Part shown: positions 6,748-9,195 of the stretch, one piece after another | Layout: each line of letters starts with the position of its first letter | Position numbering within the stretch: position 1 is the stretch's first letter | Origin: Nitrososphaerales archaeon TH5893 | GTDB taxonomy: Archaea; Thermoproteota; Nitrososphaeria; Nitrososphaerales; Nitrososphaeraceae | Assembly (NCBI GenBank): GCA_014523685.1 | Contig: JAATVT010000143.1 | Coordinates: forward strand, 1 to 9,195 | Reading direction: 5' to 3' | DNA length: 9,195 bases | The notes under the pieces: generated by a model | Database searches by the model: none | Seen by the model: the letters and a program-made list of their open reading frames with translations, nothing else | Told to the model about the DNA's origin: nothing | Position numbers and translations under genes: made by a program

Positions 6748-7290
6748 ATGGAAATTAAAATATTGAAGGAGGTAGCAGCAGCATTTTCTTTTGCTATACT
6801 TTCAAGCTTGCTCGTATCGGTAGCAGTCACAGGTGGGATAGAACCTCAGGAAGTAGCATCTCAAAGCGCTACTGATGTCTTCCAAATAGGCCAAACGGGC
6901 ACACAAAACCAAACCCAAATGGCACTATCGAATTTGACTCGTGCCGACATGGGACCGGTCACAAGTGCATTGAACTCAGCACGGGATTCGTTATTAGGAA
7001 ACTCGAGCCAGGACGCCTACACGTTTCTCAATGACGCTGATGATGCATTGTTCAGAATCGCTCAAGGCGAGGGTCCTTCAGCAACGACAACTATAATAAA
7101 AATAAGCGAGCCCATGCGCAGTCATATAGAGGGTGCTCAGCAAGCGTTACTCGTAGGCGACGCTCCAAAAGCATTGGATGAGCGCAACTCAGCTGAGGTT
7201 GTACTGCTTGGGATAATTCAGGGACTGCCTGCTGGGGAAGAGGAACCGCCCGCTGAGGAAGAGGAACCGCCCGCTGAGGAAGAGGAGTAA
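6748..7290 (+). CDS. Secreted protein with acidic Pro/Glu repeat tail, unknown function
   Basis: This 180-aa protein has a hydrophobic segment at about 8-28 (signal peptide or anchor), a polar Gln/Thr-rich linker (about 35-62), two amphipathic helical stretches (about 66-108 and 118-158) rich in Ala, Asp and Leu, and a tail made of the repeat AGEEEPP/AEEEEPP/AEEEE (162-180). The helical part, with segments such as SALNSARDSLL and SHIEGAQQALLVGDAPKAL, resembles small helix-bundle secreted proteins seen in soil thaumarchaea; no enzymatic motif is visible. The start at ATG 6748 is preferred because a TATA box lies about 27 nt upstream; a GTG at 6730 in the same frame would add six residues. The tail comes from a 21-nt tandem repeat, so its length may vary between strains. 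The frame stays open for 102 codons beyond the TAA stop, which suggests the gene was once longer. Confidence 0.7.
   Translation: MEIKILKEVAAAFSFAILSSLLVSVAVTGGIEPQEVASQSATDVFQIGQTGTQNQTQMALSNLTRADMGPVTSALNSARDSLLGNSSQDAYTFLNDADDALFRIAQGEGPSATTTIIKISEPMRSHIEGAQQALLVGDAPKALDERNSAEVVLLGIIQGLPAGEEEPPAEEEEPPAEEEE
7231..7290. repeat. 21-bp tandem repeat, about 2.9 copies, encoding the Pro/Glu tail
   Basis: Units at 7231-7251 and 7252-7272 differ at one base (GGG versus GAG near the start of the unit); the third, 7273-7290, matches for about 14 bases and then ends in the stop codon. The translated unit is A-E-E-E-E-P-P. Confidence 0.9.
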
Positions 7291-7599
7291 TTTCGAATAA
7301 AGATATCTTATGAGTGGTCACCCTTAGCCGGGGTTGTAGTAACGGATGCAATCAAATATGTTAATCAGAAACAAGAACAGATAGACACGTTGCACAAGTT
7401 AGACGAGAGAATAAGAGGCAGCCGAAGAAGAAGAAGAAACTACAACTACAAACGGTGTCTTTTGACTGACATTAACGAGCAATTTCCCGGTTCCTATAAG
7501 CACAAACGCTACACACAGAATATTATTTACCTGGTAAAAAAATATCATAAGTTGATAGGCAGAATGGAGAAGCTTAGGAATATTAGGTACTATAAATAG
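7291..7599 (+). pseudogene. Open frame continuing in frame past the stop; possible gene remnant
   Basis: After the TAA at 7288-7290 the same frame runs for 102 sense codons to a TAG at 7597-7599. The first third looks protein-like (SPLAGVVVTDAIKYVNQKQ, then EQIDTLHKLDERI). From about 7415 the frame becomes very basic (RRRRRNYNYK), while the frame one base earlier reads AEEEEETTTTNGVF and stops at 7463-7465, a tail much like that of the upstream protein. This pattern fits a former C-terminal module broken by an early stop and a frameshift, but a separate short gene starting at TTG 7390 or stop readthrough cannot be excluded. There is no clear promoter or ribosome binding site of its own. Confidence 0.35.
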
Positions 7600-7706
7600 G
7601 CATTTCTGACTAGAAAAAACTAAAAGCTTTCTCGCAGCTGTTACTATTAGTGACCTTCAGGGATCTGCAAAAGGCTGAAAGAAAGAAATGGGTTGTCCTA
7701 GTTCGT
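7600..7706. other. Short intergenic stretch with one copy of a degenerate repeat
   Basis: It holds the 15-mer AAAAACTAAAAGCTT (7615-7629), found again at 8370-8384, and a TAGTGACCTTCA-type segment (7648-7680) similar to 8115-8145. No gene is evident. Confidence 0.45.
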
Positions 7707-7952
7707 TCAGTCGCTATTGCTCTGCTTTACTGTTACACTAGATCCGCTTTCGCTACCACTAGTAGAGACACTATTCTGGTCACCGTTACCTGACGTTGAA
7801 GAACTACAGCTACCATTGATGCAGGTTACTCTTGCCGAGTTTTTCTTGGCTTCTGCGTCTTGGATCTGTAGATCAATGACAGATAGAATACCCAAGGCTA
7901 GGACCGTAATAGTCAACCCCGCTATCACCAGATTGTTATCATTTTTGGTCAA
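7707..7952 (-). CDS. Small Ser-rich secreted protein with CINGSC motif, unknown function
   Basis: This 81-aa protein has a short polar N-terminus, a hydrophobic stretch at about 8-27 and a likely signal peptidase site after QDAEA (31-35), leaving a mature peptide of about 46 residues. The mature part contains TCINGSCSSSTSG (43-55), with C44 and C49 able to form a small disulfide loop, then a Ser/Gly/Asn-rich low-complexity tail without hydrophobic residues. It has no recognisable enzyme motif; similar small signal-peptide-plus-Cys-pair proteins are common in soil thaumarchaea. Start: TTG at 7950-7952; an upstream in-frame stop leaves no ATG. A TATA-like AAATAAAC (7974-7981 template, GTTTATTT on the minus strand) is about 25 nt upstream, consistent with a leaderless mRNA; another AT-rich box, near 7957-7964, would instead favour GTG at 7926-7928. 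The signal peptide makes this strand far more credible than the overlapping plus-strand frames. Confidence 0.6.
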   Translation of the reverse strand: MTKNDNNLVIAGLTITVLALGILSVIDLQIQDAEAKKNSARVTCINGSCSSSTSGNGDQNSVSTSGSESGSSVTVKQSNSD

Positions 7953-8109
7953 TGAGTATATAATGAGGTGGGAAATAAACTATACTTTTTAGTAGTAGAT
8001 AGAACTAGAGTATTAAATCTAGAGAATCGAATGTAACAAGTGGATATACATTCTATGCTACAGATATGTTCGGTAATACGGTAATACTAATAGAATACTA
8101 TCCTATCTA

Positions 8110-8208
8110 ATGCCTAGTGACGTTCAAAGATTTGCAGAAGGTAAAGTAATAGAGGAATCAATGACAGGATATCGCAGCCCCGGGTATGCTTTTGTCTTTC
8201 TCCTTTGA
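8110..8208 (+). CDS. Very short ORF or gene fragment (32 aa), doubtful
   Basis: ATG at 8110 opens a 32-codon frame beginning MPSDVQRFAEGKVIEESMTG and ending in a hydrophobic FVFLL before TGA. The first ten codons correspond to a segment related to 7648-7680. There is no Shine-Dalgarno site and only weak AT-rich sequence at the TATA distance. It may be a remnant of a longer gene; I cannot support translation beyond the open frame. Confidence 0.2.
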   Translation: MPSDVQRFAEGKVIEESMTGYRSPGYAFVFLL

Positions 8209-8284
8209 GCCAGACTTATCACATATGTCTATCCTCTATTACTATTACTTGACTTGACTCCATAGCTCTTACACCAAGTGGAAT

Positions 8285-8304
8285 ATATTCACTCGAGTGA
8301 ATAT
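8285..8304. repeat. Perfect 20-bp palindrome, operator-like
   Basis: ATATTCACTCGAGTGAATAT is its own reverse complement over all 20 bases. The overlapping GAATATATTC (8281-8290) is also a perfect palindrome, so three GAATAT/ATATTC half-sites occur within 24 bp. No gene starts within 100 bp. Confidence 0.9.
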
Positions 8305-8440
8305 TGATCAACCTACAAACTAAGTCATATTTGACTACCTCACCGCATCAAATCAAATTCCAGTAGGGTAAAAACTAAAAGCTTAATCTCCTTAGTCTTT
8401 GGTTTAACTGTGTATCTTCCCACTTTTTGATTTGTCCTAT

Positions 8441-8472
8441 TTTTCATAAAGTTCTATTTTCATAAAGTTCTA
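8441..8472. repeat. 16-bp perfect tandem duplication
   Basis: TTTTCATAAAGTTCTA occurs twice without a gap (8441-8456 and 8457-8472). It lies between the palindrome and the downstream end of the 66-aa gene and is not in a coding frame I can support. Confidence 0.95.
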
Positions 8473-8555
8473 TTGTCTTCTGATAATCCATAATTAATGT
8501 ATGTACATTGTTTACTGTACCTTTAAGATTTGCTATTCGTTTGTTTGTTAGCTAG

Positions 8556-8756
8556 CTAGTTATACCGATGTTGTACTGCGACTCCTTTTAGGTTGAATGG
8601 TTTTCCTAGGCCTTCATCAGATCTGTAATCACGGTAATGAAATGAACACATGGCGACTTGGAAAAATTCATCATTATTCTTATCCTCACTTTCAACCGTT
8701 ATGATCTCAGTAGCCTCATCGTTGCAACCTTCTATATCACAGACCTTATGAACCAC
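8556..8756 (-). CDS. Small putative zinc-binding protein, unknown function
   Basis: This 66-aa soluble protein carries CDIEGCNDEA (6-15) and, after a beta-like stretch TEIITVESEDK, the segment VAMCSFHYRDY (34-44). C6, C11, C37 and H40 make a plausible C-x4-C ... C-x2-H zinc site of the small treble-clef/zinc-ribbon kind, as in short archaeal proteins that may bind nucleic acids or other proteins. The remaining residues, including GLGKPFNLKGVAVQHRYN (49-66), match nothing I know. Start: GTG at 8754-8756; a TAA upstream in frame leaves no ATG. A TATA-like CTTAAAG (minus strand, 8779-8785) is centred about 26 nt upstream, suggesting a leaderless mRNA. The gene is isolated, transcribed away from the GC-rich island at 8854-8925. 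The metal site is inferred from spacing only. Confidence 0.6.
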   Translation of the reverse strand: MVHKVCDIEGCNDEATEIITVESEDKNNDEFFQVAMCSFHYRDYRSDEGLGKPFNLKGVAVQHRYN

Positions 8757-8778
8757 GAGTTGTCTTATATCGGGATAA

Positions 8779-8785
8779 CTTTAAG
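8779..8785 (-). promoter_or_regulatory. TATA-like box for the small zinc-binding protein gene
   Basis: CTTAAAG on the minus strand, about 26 nt upstream of the GTG start, the right distance for a leaderless transcript. Confidence 0.4.
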
Positions 8786-8813
8786 CTATTTTAAGAAACA
8801 GAAGCTTTTTTAG

Positions 8814-8833
8814 ATAATATTTTGAAATATTAT
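8814..8833. repeat. AT-rich inverted repeat (9-bp arms) overlapping a TATA box
   Basis: ATAATATTT (8814-8822) and AAATATTAT (8825-8833) are exact reverse complements separated by TG. The right arm runs into the TATA-like ATTATATA at 8829-8836. Confidence 0.8.
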
Positions 8834-8836
8834 ATA
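8829..8836 (+). promoter_or_regulatory. TATA box upstream of the GC-rich island
   Basis: ATTATATA is centred near 8832, predicting a plus-strand transcript starting at about 8857, at the left edge of the GC-rich, foldable segment. Confidence 0.5.
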
Positions 8837-8853
8837 CAAGACCACATACGAAC

Positions 8854-8944
8854 GTAGGAGCCTGCACGATTGGCGTCGGTGAGTGGTGGAGTTGCAATCC
8901 CAGATGTCTGGTAACTAAACCCTACTGTTTCTTTATGTTTTATT
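8854..8944 (+). ncRNA. Candidate small structured non-coding RNA, unknown class
   Basis: In otherwise AT-rich DNA, about 8854-8925 is clearly richer in G and C. It can fold with nested pairs: GTAGG (8854-8858) with CCTAC (8921-8925) as an outer stem, GATTG (8868-8872) with CAATC (8895-8899), and CCAG (8900-8903) with CTGG (8908-8911). A TATA box lies about 25 nt upstream and a U-rich tract (8926-8944) follows directly, which together form a promoter-structure-terminator layout. It lacks the T-arm of a tRNA and clear C/D boxes. An alternative is a 14-codon leader peptide: GGAG (8857-8860), TTG at 8870, stop at 8912. The stems are short, so the call is tentative. Confidence 0.35.
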
Positions 8945-9007
8945 CTAGTTTAAACGTGAACAAAGATTCGTTTATGCATCGCTAATCTTGTTTAAATAAT
9001 ATTTTAT

Positions 9008-9037
9008 CGTAGATATAGGGGTAGTTAATTATCTACG
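9008..9037. promoter_or_regulatory. Inverted repeat upstream of the right-edge gene, possible operator
   Basis: CGTAGATA (9008-9015) and TATCTACG (9030-9037) are exact 8-bp inverted repeats separated by 14 bp. They end 8 bp before a TATA-like GAATAAAC (9046-9053), a position where a bound regulator could affect TFB/TBP loading. Confidence 0.45.
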
Positions 9038-9045
9038 CGCAAGTA

Positions 9046-9053
9046 GAATAAAC
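9046..9053 (+). promoter_or_regulatory. TATA-like box for the right-edge gene
   Basis: GAATAAAC lies about 33 nt before the ATG at 9082, predicting a start near 9076 and an almost leaderless mRNA. Confidence 0.4.
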
Positions 9054-9081
9054 TGACGTTACTACCCTAGATTATTGAAAA

Positions 9082-9195
9082 ATGAAAGAAAAGACAAACA
9101 AATATAGTAATACTAATACGGACAATAGTAATGTGTCGACATCATCATTACACTCATCAAAAGAAGATAATAACGGACTTGAAAACGTACTAATA
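9082..9195 (+). CDS. 5' end of a gene running off the window, unknown product
   Basis: ATG at 9082 opens 38 codons without a stop to the last base of the window. The N-terminus is hydrophilic and rich in Asn, Ser and Thr (MKEKTNKYSNTNTDNSNVS, then STSSLHSSKEDN), with no signal peptide, and turns more hydrophobic at the end (GLENVLI), as if a folded domain starts there. Such Asn/Ser-rich leaders occur on other proteins in this window, for example UMP kinase. A TATA-like box (9046-9053) and an inverted repeat (9008-9037) lie upstream. Too little is visible to name a family. Confidence 0.5.
   Translation, partial: MKEKTNKYSNTNTDNSNVSTSSLHSSKEDNNGLENVLI

Larger units (their letters stand above)
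7953..8555. other. 603-bp gene-poor region with repeats and a palindrome
   Basis: No clear gene. It holds a doubled octamer GGTAATAC (8072-8087), a 32-codon ORF possibly derived from a degenerate repeat (8110-8208), a T/C-rich tract near 8188-8206, a perfect 20-bp palindrome (8285-8304), a second copy of AAAAACTAAAAGCTT (8370-8384) and a 16-bp tandem repeat (8441-8472). This is accessory-type or decaying DNA rather than a single recognisable element. Confidence 0.55.

Noticed and set aside
7091..7351. 86-aa minus-strand frame with PQRAVPL repeats
   Set aside because: It is the antisense reading of the 21-bp repeat that encodes the Pro/Glu tail; the plus-strand protein has a signal peptide and a well-placed TATA box.
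7717..7992. 91-aa plus-strand frame
   Set aside because: It overlaps the Ser-rich secreted protein on the other strand, which has a credible signal peptide and Cys motif; this frame shows no comparable features.
8871..8889. Two-layer G-quadruplex motif in the GC-rich island
   Set aside because: Four GG runs are present, but two-tetrad motifs are common and weak; it was not counted as separate evidence.

Overview
The window looks like chromosomal DNA from an ammonia-oxidising archaeon (Thaumarchaeota/Nitrososphaeria, probably a soil-type group I.1b lineage near Nitrososphaera or Nitrosocosmicus). The reasons are an archaeal TFB, an archaeal-type UMP kinase, AT-rich intergenic DNA, TATA-like boxes about 25 nt upstream of several start codons (leaderless mRNAs), frequent TTG/GTG starts, and several small secreted or membrane-anchored proteins. 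The lineage is inferred from protein style; no database search was possible.

Left half (1-3841), minus strand. In transcription order: a transcription initiation factor B (tfb), thymidylate kinase (tmk), a SAMHD1-like HD phosphohydrolase (COG1078 type) and UMP kinase (pyrH, cut by the window edge). The HD gene overlaps pyrH by 17 nt, so these two are almost certainly co-transcribed. Together with tmk they form a pyrimidine/dNTP cluster: two kinases that fill the nucleotide pools and a putative dNTP hydrolase that could drain them.

Middle (3842-6499). A 346-bp divergent promoter region separates tfb from a plus-strand exported sugar-dehydrogenase-like six-bladed beta-propeller (PQQ GSDH superfamily). 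Next come a 78-aa membrane-anchored peptide with a strong Shine-Dalgarno site and a TTG start, and then a convergent DoxX-family membrane protein.

Right part (6700-9195). This is a sparse accessory-type region. It holds a leaderless secreted protein with a repetitive Pro/Glu tail, followed by an unusually long open frame past its stop codon; a small Ser-rich secreted protein with a CINGSC motif; gene-poor DNA with a perfect 20-bp palindrome, a 16-bp tandem repeat and degenerate repeat fragments; a 66-aa putative zinc-binding protein; and the start of a gene that leaves the window.

The most interesting unexplained element is a GC-rich island at about 8854-8925. It sits between a TATA box and a U-rich tract and can fold into an outer stem with two inner hairpins, so it is a candidate small non-coding RNA. 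A second theme is in-frame tandem duplication: two separate short repeats inside tmk and one in the secreted protein tail.
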